A stretch of DNA of 64,000 bases from Bacillota bacterium. GTDB lineage: Bacteria; Bacillota; Clostridia; Acetivibrionales; DTU013. The DNA lies in NCBI GenBank assembly GCA_023426125.1, contig JAFABI010000060.1, positions 158,904 to 222,903 of the forward strand, given 5' to 3'. How positions within the stretch are numbered: position 1 is the stretch's first letter; every line of letters begins with the position of its first letter. The translations under genes were made by a program, and so were the position numbers. Shown here one piece after another: positions 52,942-60,605 of this stretch. The notes under the pieces are model-generated. The model saw only the letters and a program-made list of their open reading frames with translations. It did not search any database and was not told where the DNA came from.

Positions 52942-52971
52942 TGTATAAAAATGCCGAATCTCCACAAACTA
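52942..52971 (+). promoter_or_regulatory. Possible sigma-G/F promoter of the SASP gene
   Basis: TGTATA, 17 bases, CAAACTA, close to the forespore consensus TGHATA / CATACTA. It begins at the ctpA stop codon, 17 bases before the SASP start. Confidence 0.5.
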
Positions 52972-52987
52972 CCATTGGAGGTGGTAA

Positions 52988-53164
52988 ATGGTGGAGAAAA
53001 AAGATGAGAGCTTGAAGTATGAAATCGCAAATGAGCTGGGCCTGTCTGAGAAGGTTGGCAAGTTGGGCTGGAAGGGACTTTCGGCTAAAGAGACCGGCAG
53101 GATCGGCGGAATGATGACAAAAAGAAAGAAGCTTATGCAAACGGAAAAAAGCCAGCAGGCATAA
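52988..53164 (+). CDS. Small acid-soluble spore protein, alpha/beta type
   Basis: 58 residues. 'LKYEIANELGLSEKV', 'GWKGLSAKETGRIGGMM' follows the SASP layout (first helix K-x-E-x-A-x-E-L-G, GPR cleavage-like region, second helix G-x-I-G-G). Closest in style to the SspF-like group. Binds and protects spore DNA. GGAGGTGG precedes the ATG. A terminator follows and a forespore-type promoter lies upstream. Too short for many ORF callers. Confidence 0.88.
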   Translation: MVEKKDESLKYEIANELGLSEKVGKLGWKGLSAKETGRIGGMMTKRKKLMQTEKSQQA

Positions 53165-53170
53165 GATTAG

Positions 53171-53203
53171 GGATGGGCGGAATATCGCCTGTCCTTTATT
53201 TTT
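53171..53203 (+). terminator. Terminator after the SASP gene
   Basis: GGATGGGCG/CGCCTGTCC (two G-U pairs), then TTTATTTTT. Confidence 0.75.
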
Positions 53204-53244
53204 CCAAAGCGATTGTGCTATAATATAGAGCGAGGTGATGGATC

Positions 53245-53994
53245 ATTTATTCAAATTTCGCTTTTTATTATGACCGATTGATGAAGGATGTAAATTACGG
53301 CAAGTGGGCCGACTATATCGAAGAACTTTTTAAAAGGAACAATTCCAGGCCTTCCATGGTCCTTGACCTGGGCTGCGGAACCGGCAGCTTTTGTACGGAA
53401 ATGGCCGGGAGGGGCTATGAAATGATCGGCGTCGACCTTTCACCCGAAATGCTGTCCTGCGCAAAAGCAAAAGCTCTTGAAAAAAAGCTGGACATACTGT
53501 ATCTGAACCAGGATATAACCTGCTTTGAACTCTATGGTACCGTCGATGCGATGGTATGCCTTATGGACAGCCTCAATTATGTTACCTATAAAAATGACCT
53601 AAAGCGGGTATTCAAGTTGGCAAATACTTACCTGAATCCCGGAGGTCTCTTTATTTTTGATTTAAACTCCCGCTATAAGCTGGAGCATATTTTGGGCAAC
53701 AATGTATTCTATTCCAATGACCCTGACGTGTCATACATCTGGCAGAACAGTTTTGACAAATCAAAAGGTATATGCAGGTTCGACCTGACTTTTTTCGTTG
53801 ACGGCAGCGGCCTGTACAAAAGATTTGACGAAGAACATTATGAAAGGGCGTATGATGTTAAGGAAATGAGGGAAACGGTAATTTCCGCCGGACTTTCGTT
53901 TATTTCGGCCTATCATGAATTTAGTTTCAAGGCTCCGGTGAAAAGCAGCGAAAGGATCTTTTTCATTTGCCGAAAGCCTTTTTCGATAGGATAA
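53245..53994 (+). CDS. Class I SAM-dependent methyltransferase, likely ATT start
   Basis: 249 residues if it starts at ATT 53245. The family N-terminus (Met)-Tyr-x-x-F-A-x-x-Y-D-x-L-M reads here as IYSNFAFYYDRLMKD. An in-frame TGA lies at 53236, so no ATG/GTG/TTG is available before TTG 53278, which would cut off this conserved part. GAGGTGAT is well placed for ATT. SAM motif 'VLDLGCGTGSF' (about 36-46) and 'MVCLMDSLNYV'. Substrate unknown; relatives include small-molecule methylases. Confidence 0.85.
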   Translation: MYSNFAFYYDRLMKDVNYGKWADYIEELFKRNNSRPSMVLDLGCGTGSFCTEMAGRGYEMIGVDLSPEMLSCAKAKALEKKLDILYLNQDITCFELYGTVDAMVCLMDSLNYVTYKNDLKRVFKLANTYLNPGGLFIFDLNSRYKLEHILGNNVFYSNDPDVSYIWQNSFDKSKGICRFDLTFFVDGSGLYKRFDEEHYERAYDVKEMRETVISAGLSFISAYHEFSFKAPVKSSERIFFICRKPFSIG

Positions 53995-54149
53995 ATTTAC
54001 TTTCCTGTTCGTAAGAATATTATGAAGATAAAGTGGCAAAATAGGAGTAAAGCAATGTTTATGGAAACTACGATGACAGGACTGAACGGATAATATGCGA
54101 TTTGCGGGTTTTGGTAACCTCATAATGCTATATTATGTAATTGTATCCA

Positions 54150-54179
54150 TTGACAAGCATTGCTGTGGTGTGTTACACT
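54150..54179 (+). promoter_or_regulatory. Cold-shock gene promoter
   Basis: TTGACA, 18 bases, TACACT; about 60 bases of leader before the cspA ribosome site AGGAGG. Confidence 0.7.
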
Positions 54180-54246
54180 GATATGGATTTGGCAAAAAAT
54201 GCAGAAGATGGTCAAGTCTAAGTAATAATTTCAGGAGGTTTTAGTA

Positions 54247-54450
54247 ATGCAAAGAGGAAGAGTAAAATGGTTTAATGCTGAGAAGGGTTTCGGATTTATT
54301 GAAAGAGATAACGGAAACGATGTTTTCGTTCATTTTTCAGCTATAACTATGGAAGGGTTTAAGACCCTTGAAGAAGGCGCTGAGGTTGAATTTGACGTAG
54401 TTGAAGGTGCTAAGGGACCCCAGGCTGCAAATGTTCAGAGGGCTATGTAA
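54247..54450 (+). CDS. cspA: Cold shock protein (CspA family)
   Basis: 67 residues, a single OB fold. RNP-1 'KGFGFIE' and RNP-2 'VFVHFS' are intact. RNA chaperone of the cold-shock domain family. Own promoter and terminator. Confidence 0.98.
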   Translation: MQRGRVKWFNAEKGFGFIERDNGNDVFVHFSAITMEGFKTLEEGAEVEFDVVEGAKGPQAANVQRAM

Positions 54451-54497
54451 TTAAAGTTCGTGTAACTTTAATATAGATCGAAGTGGCCAGAAATTAG

Positions 54498-54526
54498 AAC
54501 CCCGGTATGGATATATCGGGGTTTTA
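54498..54526 (+). terminator. Terminator after cspA
   Basis: AACCCCG/CGGGGTT stem with 12-base loop, followed by TTTT. Confidence 0.85.
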
Positions 54527-54586
54527 ACATGCCGGTAGGGGGTGTGCCGCTATGCGGCACGGGTATTGATAAGAAAGGTAGAATAC

Positions 54587-55459
54587 ATGAGGGATCAAAT
54601 TGTCAGAGCTGTTGCGGCGGATGGTACAATAAGGGCCTTTGCTGCCGTAACCACCCATCTGGTGGAAGAGGCCAGATTGATGCATGATGCTTCCGGTGTT
54701 GCCATCGCAGCCCTCGGAAGAACGCTTACCGCGGCCGCCATCATGTCTAAAATGCTTAAAAGTGAAAACGATGTGCTTACAATCCAGATAAAGGGCGATG
54801 GACCTCTGGGAAGTATTGTAACCGTTGCAGATGCGGAAGCCAATGTAAGAGGCTATGTTAACAATCCATTTGTGGAGCTTCCTTTAAACAGCCTGGGCAA
54901 ATTCGATGTTTCCGGAGCCGTGGGTAAAAACGGCTATCTGAACGTTATCAGGGACCTTGGTTTAAAGGAGCCATACGTAGGATATGTGGAGCTTTACACA
55001 GGAGAAATAGGAGAAGACATTGCCTATTATTATGCTTTTTCCGAGCAGGTTCCTTCCGTTGTATCGCTGGGAGTCCTTGTAGCGCCTGACGGAAGGGTAA
55101 TCAATGCAGGAGGCTACATTATCCAGATGATGCCGGGAGCGGAAGACGGATTAGCGGAAGCCCTGGAGAACAGGATAGGATCTCTTAAGCCGGTTACTAC
55201 CCTGCTGGAGGAAGGCAAAAGCCCGGAGGATCTGCTTAAACTTATCCTCGGGGAAATGGGCCTGGAAATAACTGAGGAATATCCCTGCAAGTACTTGTGC
55301 AATTGTTCCCGTGAGCGCATGGAGCGCAATCTCATCAGCCTTGGGGAGAAAGAGATTCTGGAGATCGCCTCCGAGCAGCATGGAGCAGAACTACAATGCC
55401 ATTTCTGCAACAGAAAATATTATTTCACGGAAAATGAGCTTTTGGGGCTGATTCCATAG
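54587..55459 (+). CDS. hslO: Redox-regulated chaperone Hsp33
   Basis: 290 residues from ATG 54587 (GAAAGG upstream). N-terminal chaperone domain 'DQIVRAVAADGTIRAFAA' and the C-terminal zinc switch with CNC (LCNCS) and CHFC, four cysteines that form disulfides on oxidation and switch the holdase on. A perfect hairpin GTGCCGC-TAT-GCGGCAC (54543-54559) lies in the leader. Confidence 0.96.
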   Translation: MRDQIVRAVAADGTIRAFAAVTTHLVEEARLMHDASGVAIAALGRTLTAAAIMSKMLKSENDVLTIQIKGDGPLGSIVTVADAEANVRGYVNNPFVELPLNSLGKFDVSGAVGKNGYLNVIRDLGLKEPYVGYVELYTGEIGEDIAYYYAFSEQVPSVVSLGVLVAPDGRVINAGGYIIQMMPGAEDGLAEALENRIGSLKPVTTLLEEGKSPEDLLKLILGEMGLEITEEYPCKYLCNCSRERMERNLISLGEKEILEIASEQHGAELQCHFCNRKYYFTENELLGLIP

Positions 55460-55480
55460 GAGACCTCACTCCTTGTCATT

Positions 55481-55570
55481 GTACTACAGCGAGGACATCT
55501 AAATTATTCCCTGCAGAAAAAAATGTGATGAAGCGCCCGCAATTATTTCTGCAGGGAGCATAATGCTGCC
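55481..55570. repeat. Interspersed repeat family C, copy 3
   Basis: GTACTACAGCGAGGAC, then TCCCTGCAGAAA...TTTCTGCAGGGA. It lies between hslO and the small membrane protein gene. Confidence 0.65.
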
Positions 55571-55628
55571 GCATGAAGATTAACCTCCGTACTACCTATG
55601 TAAATATATTTTTATTGAGCCTCTTTCT

Positions 55629-55784
55629 CTATCTATGCTGTTTTTGTTTCATGCTTTCTATTTCCTCCTTTTCCTTATGTTCCTTATGCTGCTGGATTAA
55701 ATACGCGATACCTGCGATGACAAGTATGCCGGCACAGATAGCGAGGGTAATCAGATTATCCGTTAGGTTGCCTGAAAACCGCAT
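55629..55784 (-). CDS. Small single-pass membrane protein
   Basis: 51 residues: short polar start, one hydrophobic helix (about 11-30, 'LITLAICAGILVIAGIAYLI') and a very polar Lys/Glu/Gln tail. GGGGGGAAA lies eight bases before the ATG. Behind it are a strong promoter and two exact 14-base direct repeats, so it is probably expressed. No family recognised; the shape resembles small regulatory or sporulation membrane proteins. The opposite-strand frame over this interval lacks a ribosome site. Confidence 0.6.
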   Translation of the reverse strand: MRFSGNLTDNLITLAICAGILVIAGIAYLIQQHKEHKEKEEIESMKQKQHR

Positions 55785-55817
55785 TCTTGCATTTCCCCCC
55801 TTCTGCTTTTTCTCGAC

Positions 55818-55852
55818 ATTTTTCTACATTTGCATCCTATTTTTCTACATTT
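55818..55852. promoter_or_regulatory. Two direct repeats, possible operator
   Basis: ATTTTTCTACATTT at 55818-55831 and again, identical, at 55839-55852, 21 bases apart (two helical turns). They lie between the promoter and start of the small membrane protein gene. Confidence 0.6.
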
Positions 55853-55875
55853 TTAAGTACATATGCCATAGGTTA

Positions 55876-55904
55876 AGTATAAAAAAAATTATAGAAAAAG
55901 TCAA
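55876..55904 (-). promoter_or_regulatory. Promoter of the small membrane protein gene
   Basis: Minus strand TTGACT, 17-base T-rich spacer, TATACT. Confidence 0.75.
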
Positions 55905-56005
55905 GCTTTTTGGCAGATAATCACATAAAACTGCCTTGATTCTATTGCCTATAACACAAAAGCCGAATATATTTTTCCTGACAGGATAGGAGGTGGCAGG
56001 AAGGA

Positions 56006-56359
56006 ATGGACAGCAATACTGGGAAAATTATTGGCGACCGGATAAGGCTTCTAAGGACGGAAAAGGGTTTGAGCATCGAGGAACTGGCATTTCGAGCCGG
56101 AATCGATGCGTCCAACCTGGGAAGATTGGAGAAGGGGAAAAGAAATGCTTCGCTGGTTGTGATCGAAAAACTGGCGGTTGCCCTGGAAACAAGCTTCGAA
56201 GAACTATTCCGGTGTATATTGCCGCATAATAAAGAAAAAGACACCACCACGCTTTCCCTGATTATAAATAAGGTCGCAGCACTGGACGTACAGGAGCAGA
56301 AAGAGGTGCTGGCGATTATAGATTCTCTGTTTAAATTAATGAAGAAGTCCGGCAGGTAA
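56006..56359 (+). CDS. XRE-family transcriptional regulator (single HTH)
   Basis: 117 residues; HTH at about 8-65 ('IGDRIRLLRTEKGLSIEELAFRAGIDASNLGRLEKGKR'), C-terminal helical tail ('LIINKVAALDVQEQKEVLAIIDSLF') for dimerisation, SinR-like in size and layout. Preceded by AGGAGGTGG and GGAAGG. Divergent from the small membrane protein gene, whose operator-like repeats it may bind. Confidence 0.88.
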   Translation: MDSNTGKIIGDRIRLLRTEKGLSIEELAFRAGIDASNLGRLEKGKRNASLVVIEKLAVALETSFEELFRCILPHNKEKDTTTLSLIINKVAALDVQEQKEVLAIIDSLFKLMKKSGR

Positions 56360-56392
56360 AAAAACTGGCACAAAATTCTTCCTTAAAAAATA

Positions 56393-56422
56393 TTGACATA
56401 CAAACAGCATTCCTGTTATACT
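56393..56422 (+). promoter_or_regulatory. tRNA-Val promoter
   Basis: TTGACA, 18 bases, TATACT; about 75 bases before the mature tRNA. Confidence 0.8.
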
Positions 56423-56498
56423 ATCAGAGCAGGACACAATCAGGTGTTTCCATGCAGGGTGATTATCGGTAATCATCTTTGAATAGCGGTAAGTATGT

Positions 56499-56574
56499 GG
56501 GAGCTTAGCTCAGCTGGGGGAGCACCTGCCTTACAAGCAGGGGGTCATAGGTTCGAGCCCTATAGTTCCCACCA
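56499..56574 (+). tRNA. tRNA-Val (anticodon TAC)
   Basis: 76 bases with encoded CCA. Acceptor stem GGGAGCT/AGTTCCC, D-arm TAGCTCAGCTGGGGGAGC, anticodon loop CTTACAA in the stem CTGC/GCAG, T-arm GGTTCGAGCC. Reads GUN valine codons, mainly GUA. Own promoter; terminator at 56582. Everything to its right looks like accessory DNA, so it may mark an integration site. Confidence 0.97.
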
Positions 56575-56581
56575 AAAAAAT

Positions 56582-56624
56582 GAGGAGTTTCAGGATTGTA
56601 AAATCTTGGAACTCTTCGTTTTTA
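56582..56624 (+). terminator. Terminator after tRNA-Val
   Basis: GAGGAGTTTCAGGATT pairs with AATCTTGGAACTCTTC (with wobbles), then GTTTTTA. Confidence 0.8.
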
Positions 56625-57440
56625 CTAAAAATTGTCTGCCATTCGGTCTTTTGTAGAAATTTGTGTTTTTTTCCAGCCCGCCTCCTTTTTAGTTTTATTT
56701 ATGACCAGATGTCGGTAATACAATAATACGGCGGCATGGTTGTCCGCCGTATAACTGTATAATACAAATGACTTTTGCAAGTTCTAAATAAAGAGTTTGG
56801 TAGCAGGGCTGTTGACATAATCACGGTATCTGATTTAGTACGACTATATATAGTTAAAAATAAAGAACTGCGGCATAGAACAACCGCAGTTTTTAAACAC
56901 ATAAGCATATGAGCACCTCCTGGTAGCCCGACGATCCTAGCATACACCTTACACTCGTAGCTTTGCATCGCTATTTTTCAATAGCTTTGCGATTAGTACA
57001 TAATGCCTATATCATATTATTTACTAAAATTCAAATTAATGGGACTTTGGTCTTGTGTCAAGAGTACTATTTTTATAAGCATATGTAAATATATGGTTTG
57101 GGTGCCATGGTTGTTCTGAGACTGAAAGAGAATGAAGAGAATCAATCCGTTAATTAGGACATACGAGAAAAATATTTTACATTCTTCTCCATACTGGTAT
57201 AATATTTATAAGGGTTTACCTGTTGGTGGAAAGCCCCAAATGAATTTGTAGTCAGGAAAAGCTTTGTGAATGAAATTGCCTGAGAAGGGTGTGAGATTAC
57301 TATATATGGGAAGCTTATAAAACTTAATGAAGTTCGGAAGATAAGAGTTATGTCAGAAAAAGAGCCTGCAAAACCGAAAAAACATTACAAATTCGGTGAA
57401 ATATCAAAGAACATCTATGATTATAATCTACGTGATACTG
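56625..57440. other. AT-rich gap with hairpins, no supported gene
   Basis: Contains two strong hairpins, ATACGGCGG/CCGCCGTAT (56729-56755) and AACTGCGG/CCGCAGTT plus T-run (56866-56895). On the minus strand a good ribosome site (CAGGAGGTGCTC) has an ATG that runs at once into the second hairpin. An unstarted frame (about 57285-57466) reads 'LIKLNEVRKIRVMSEKEPAKPK' and may be a gene tail. I see no intact gene here. Confidence 0.5.
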
Positions 57441-57469
57441 TTGACACCATGGTAAAATTTAATTAGAAT
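57441..57469 (+). promoter_or_regulatory. Promoter of the second lacI gene
   Basis: TTGACA, 17 bases, TAGAAT, followed nine bases later by a LacI-type operator. Confidence 0.85.
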
Positions 57470-57477
57470 ATTTGATA

Positions 57478-57491
57478 GACAAACGGTTGTC
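57478..57491. promoter_or_regulatory. LacI-type operator Oa (autoregulatory)
   Basis: GACAAACGGTTGTC; half sites GACAA/TTGTC. Resembles sites at 59047 and 61113. Confidence 0.75.
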
Positions 57492-57516
57492 AAATTAATC
57501 GGAAACGGTGATTTTT

Positions 57517-58512
57517 ATGAGCAGTTTAAAAGAAATAGCACAGATTGCAGGTGTTGATGTTTCTACTGTATCCAGAGCACTTAATGACAGTCCCAGGGTG
57601 AAGCGTGAAACCAAAGAATTGATAAAGAATCTTGCTAAACAATACAATTATGTGCCTGATGAATTGGCAAGGGGATTGGTAAATAGAAAAACGTATACGG
57701 TAGGGATTATTATTCCTGAGTTTTTGAATACCTTCTATGCGGAAATTATCGAAGGCCTTGAAAGTGTTTTCAGTGTAGATGGTTATTCAATGCTGTTTGG
57801 AAAATCGGATTTCAATCTTGAAAATGAAATAAAGTGTTTGGATTTATTCTTCAGAAAAAGAGTGGATGGGATTATATGCTGTGCAGTTTCAAAGGATGCA
57901 CTGGAGCATATTAAAAAGTGTAAAAGAGAGATACCTATAGTAATGGTTGATCCTTTTACCTCCTGCCCGGAATTTGATAATGTTTCCATTGACAATTCCT
58001 ATGGGGTTCAATGCGTGATTGAATATCTGCTCAAATTAGGTCATAAACGTATTGGCTTCATTGGAGATTCAATCGTTACCACAGAAAGGTTGGAAGCATA
58101 CAAAAAATCTTTAGGGCAGTTTCATGTTCCTGTAAGGGAAGAGTATATTGCCGTTGGCCAGGAACGATACGAGCATGGCGGATATTTAAGAATGCAGGAA
58201 TTACTGAGATTAGAGGAAAGGCCGACGGCTGTGTTCTCTGTTACTGATAACATGGCCATAGGAGCAATTCATGCAGCGAGAGAAGCGAATTTAAATATTC
58301 CTGAGGACATTTCAATAGTAGGGTTTGATGATATCATGGTGTCATCCTACTTAAACACTCCTTTATCTACTGTTTTGCAGCCCAAATATGAAATAGGCAA
58401 AATGTCTGCGGATCTGCTCTTGGACAGGATTAACAATAAAGGCAGTAAATTTATGCAGCAGATTGTTTTAAAACCTGAATTGGTTGAAAGAAATACGGTT
58501 ATGCGGACATAA
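57517..58512 (+). CDS. LacI/GalR-family transcriptional regulator (accessory region)
   Basis: 331 residues from ATG 57517 (the frame opens at GTG 57508). HTH 'SLKEIAQIAGVDVSTVSRALNDSPRVKRETK', hinge 'YVPDELARGLVNRKT', sugar-binding domain with 'VSIVGFDDI'-type strand (SIVGFDDIMVSSYLNTPLSTV). Operator-like sequences lie at its own promoter and at two more promoters downstream, which suggests a local regulon for uptake and use of a sugar or sugar derivative. More AT-rich than the core genes. Confidence 0.92.
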   Translation: MSSLKEIAQIAGVDVSTVSRALNDSPRVKRETKELIKNLAKQYNYVPDELARGLVNRKTYTVGIIIPEFLNTFYAEIIEGLESVFSVDGYSMLFGKSDFNLENEIKCLDLFFRKRVDGIICCAVSKDALEHIKKCKREIPIVMVDPFTSCPEFDNVSIDNSYGVQCVIEYLLKLGHKRIGFIGDSIVTTERLEAYKKSLGQFHVPVREEYIAVGQERYEHGGYLRMQELLRLEERPTAVFSVTDNMAIGAIHAAREANLNIPEDISIVGFDDIMVSSYLNTPLSTVLQPKYEIGKMSADLLLDRINNKGSKFMQQIVLKPELVERNTVMRT

Positions 58513-58596
58513 CAGAACGAATTTTCTAAAAGTTACTCAATTTCAGGAAAACTTCTTCAACATATTATTGCGGACATACGATCAAGGATTGGCGGA

Positions 58597-58740
58597 ATGT
58601 TCGGTATTTTGAGGTATAAAACGGCGATCGATGAAAATGAAAAGAGGATGGTTGTTTACCAGGAACAACCGGAATATCTTGAACACTTGAAATATGCGGC
58701 AAAACTTTTCAGGGAAGGTCTAAAAGAAAAGTACAAATAA
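58597..58740 (+). pseudogene. Remnant of an ABC sugar-binding protein
   Basis: 47 codons reading '...MFGILRYKTAIDENEKRM' and 'YQEQPEYLEHLKYAAKLFREGL', typical of the middle of family 1 solute-binding proteins (Y.P..PEY.E.L..L.KLY.EGL). No start site, no upstream or downstream remainder. Suggests a lost transporter of the local regulon. Confidence 0.6.
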
Positions 58741-58767
58741 ATCCGGTGTAACTGGAAACTATGACGT

Positions 58768-58797
58768 GAAGCAGGGGAAAGGAGTATACCCTGCTTC
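58768..58797. other. Hairpin
   Basis: GAAGCAGGG and CCCTGCTTC enclose 12 bases. Possible old terminator between remnants; no long T-run. Confidence 0.4.
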
Positions 58798-58855
58798 ATC
58801 CCTTGTAATAACAAGTGAATTTGTCAAACACAGGAATGATGAGAGGTAAATATGA

Positions 58856-59014
58856 GGAGGTAAATATTATGTTGCCCATGGATATGACGACCCGGGTTTA
58901 ACAAGAGTTTGGAGGACTTATGCAGATATAACTCTTGGAAATACAAATGTATCCAGCGGGCTGGTGCAGAGAGCTGTAATACATATTTATAAAAAAGTCA
59001 ACAGAGTGTATTGA
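58856..59014 (+). pseudogene. Unidentified gene tail
   Basis: 52 codons open from GGA 58856 reading 'GGKYYVAHGYDDPGLTRVW', 'ADITLGNTNVSSGLVQ' and ending 'YKKVNRVY'. Composition looks coding, but there is no start codon or ribosome site, and its stop overlaps the next -35. Family not recognised; possibly an extracellular or glycoside-hydrolase tail. Confidence 0.35.
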
Positions 59015-59039
59015 CACTGATAACGAATAAACATATAAT
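59011..59039 (+). promoter_or_regulatory. Promoter of the kinase/URO-D unit
   Basis: TTGACA, 17 bases, TATAAT: a full consensus promoter. A LacI-type operator starts eight bases later. Confidence 0.9.
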
Positions 59040-59046
59040 AAAAATA

Positions 59047-59056
59047 CAAACGTTTG
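59047..59056. promoter_or_regulatory. LacI-type operator Ob
   Basis: CAAACGTTTG, perfect palindrome within ATACAAACGTTTGAT, in the same position relative to the -10 as the sites at 57478 and 61113. Confidence 0.75.
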
Positions 59057-59086
59057 ATTTTTGCTTTTATTTTTCCGGGGGGAAAT

Positions 59087-59190
59087 ATGAGTTATGTAAT
59101 AGGCCTTGATATAGGCACGACAGGATGTAAATCGACTTTATTCGATTGTGAGGGAAATATCTTAGGAGAGTCGTATATTGATAAGAAAAT
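59087..59190 (+). pseudogene. FGGY carbohydrate kinase, 5' fragment
   Basis: The first ~32 residues, 'MSYVIGLDIGTTGCKSTLFD' onward to 'SYID', are the intact N-terminal ATP-binding start of an FGGY sugar kinase, with a strong GGGGGG ribosome site. Homology ends abruptly at about 59185, where the sequence passes out of frame into a creatininase-like gene. The rest of the kinase is deleted. Confidence 0.8.
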
Positions 59191-59517
59191 CACAACCCGG
59201 TGGGGTCCTTCATGCATGCGAATGGGAAACGTCTCTAATGCTTTACCTTACAGACAGGGTGAAAATGGACGAAGTAACAGATGAGGACATCATGAGGTAC
59301 CACTCTAAATTTGTAGCCGGTGATAGCGCCCTGGAGGGTCAGAAGGTGGTCTGGTCAACCTGGGGGCTTCAGAAGAGCAAGACGGGCGTATACGGCGACC
59401 CCACGGTTGCCACGAAAGAGATGGACCACAGAGAATTCATTCTGGAGTACATGTGTTTCAATGGATGAGAAACCAGCGTGGGCAAAATTTTGTGAGGAGA
59501 TGCGAGAATGAACGAGA
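59190..59517 (+). pseudogene. Creatininase-family amidohydrolase, 3' fragment with frameshift
   Basis: Reads 'GGVLHACEWETSLMLYLTD', where the family has H-A-G/C-E-W-E-T-S, and later 'KTGVYGDPTVATKEM'. Near 59460 the frame shifts, and the end 'MDEKPAWAKFCEEMRE' is in another frame. Its stop overlaps the next gene's start (ATGA), so in the ancestor it was translationally coupled to the URO-D gene. The N-terminal half is missing. Confidence 0.75.
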
Positions 59518-60602
59518 GAGAACGTCTGTTAGCCGTTTTGGCGGGAAACACTCCGGATAAAACTCCCTGGTATGCAGATCTGTCATACCTTTATACCAGC
59601 ATGCAGATAAGAGGCGTGCTGGATGAGAAATATTACGGTGACGAAGGTTACCTTCAATTTCACAAGGATTTGGGCGCCGGTATTTGTTTTTATGCACCGT
59701 TTCCGTGGAAAACGGAATATAACGGTGGTGTCCAATATTCACAGGCCGAGGAGGGTGGAATAAGGACTTGCAGCTATGTTACTCCTGTGGGCAGCCTGAC
59801 ATCGGTGTATAAATACCTTCCTACTACCTACACATGGGCTATGAATGAGCATTTTGTGAACAGTATTGAAGATTTACGTACAATGCTATATATCTTTGAA
59901 CATACCAGATATTTTAAGAACTATGACGAATTTAAAGGGACAGACGCATTATGGGCAGAAAGCGGGATTGCTGTCGCCTTTCCTCCGGTGTCTGCCTCTA
60001 CGGTTCAAAAGCTTTTTGCAAGATGGGCTGGGGTAGAAAATACCGTCAGGATCTATGCCGATGACATGGAAGAATTCGATGAGATTGTAGAAAGGATTCA
60101 GGCAAGTGAGGATGAGGCCTTCAATATCCTGGCGGATTCTCCGGCACCAGTGATAGAATTTGCAGAAAATCTCTCCAGTGAGATAACCGGGAAGTACTTC
60201 TTTGAGAAATACCATCAGGACTACTACCAAAAAAGAATCAAACAGCTTCATGCTGCAGGAAAATATGCATCCATACATATTGACGGCACGCTTAAAGGAT
60301 GTCTTCCTCTCCTTGAACACGCAGGTTTCGATGCGGCTGAGGCGGTAACTCCTGCGCCCATTGGCGACATTGAAATAGAGGATCTGCGTAAATGGTCGGG
60401 TGACAGGATCGTAATCTGGGGCGGACTTCCGGGAGCCCTGTTTTCACCGCTGTATTCGGAAGAGGAGTTTGAAAACCACTTGGAACGGGTATTTCGCACT
60501 TTCCCGGTAGGTTCAAGGTTTGTACTTGGGGTAGCGGACCAGGTGCCGCCGGATGGACTGATTTCGAGGGTTAAAAGGGTACGGGAGTTTATAGGAGATT
60601 AG
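59508..60602 (+). CDS. Uroporphyrinogen decarboxylase-like (URO-D family) protein
   Basis: 364 residues. 'NERERLLAVLAGNTPDKTPW' is the usual start of MtaA/MtbA-like URO-D proteins, and 'WGGLPGALFSP' and 'FVLGVADQVPPDG' form the C-terminal part. At the metal motif it has HIDG (about residue 257), with Ile and Asp instead of the Cys found in HSCG relatives, so zinc binding is altered or lost. The start overlaps the creatininase remnant stop. Probably a methyl-transfer-type or lyase enzyme; substrate unknown. Confidence 0.8.
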   Translation: MNERERLLAVLAGNTPDKTPWYADLSYLYTSMQIRGVLDEKYYGDEGYLQFHKDLGAGICFYAPFPWKTEYNGGVQYSQAEEGGIRTCSYVTPVGSLTSVYKYLPTTYTWAMNEHFVNSIEDLRTMLYIFEHTRYFKNYDEFKGTDALWAESGIAVAFPPVSASTVQKLFARWAGVENTVRIYADDMEEFDEIVERIQASEDEAFNILADSPAPVIEFAENLSSEITGKYFFEKYHQDYYQKRIKQLHAAGKYASIHIDGTLKGCLPLLEHAGFDAAEAVTPAPIGDIEIEDLRKWSGDRIVIWGGLPGALFSPLYSEEEFENHLERVFRTFPVGSRFVLGVADQVPPDGLISRVKRVREFIGD

Positions 60603-60605
60603 TAT

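Noticed and set aside
55573..55920. 115-codon frame on the + strand with hydrophobic content
   Set aside because: No ribosome site, Phe/Cys-rich and no family; it is antisense to the better-supported small membrane protein gene and its promoter.
56699..56968. 89-codon minus-strand frame
   Set aside because: It reads through two terminator-like hairpins and has no coding composition or homology; kept only as a hairpin finding.
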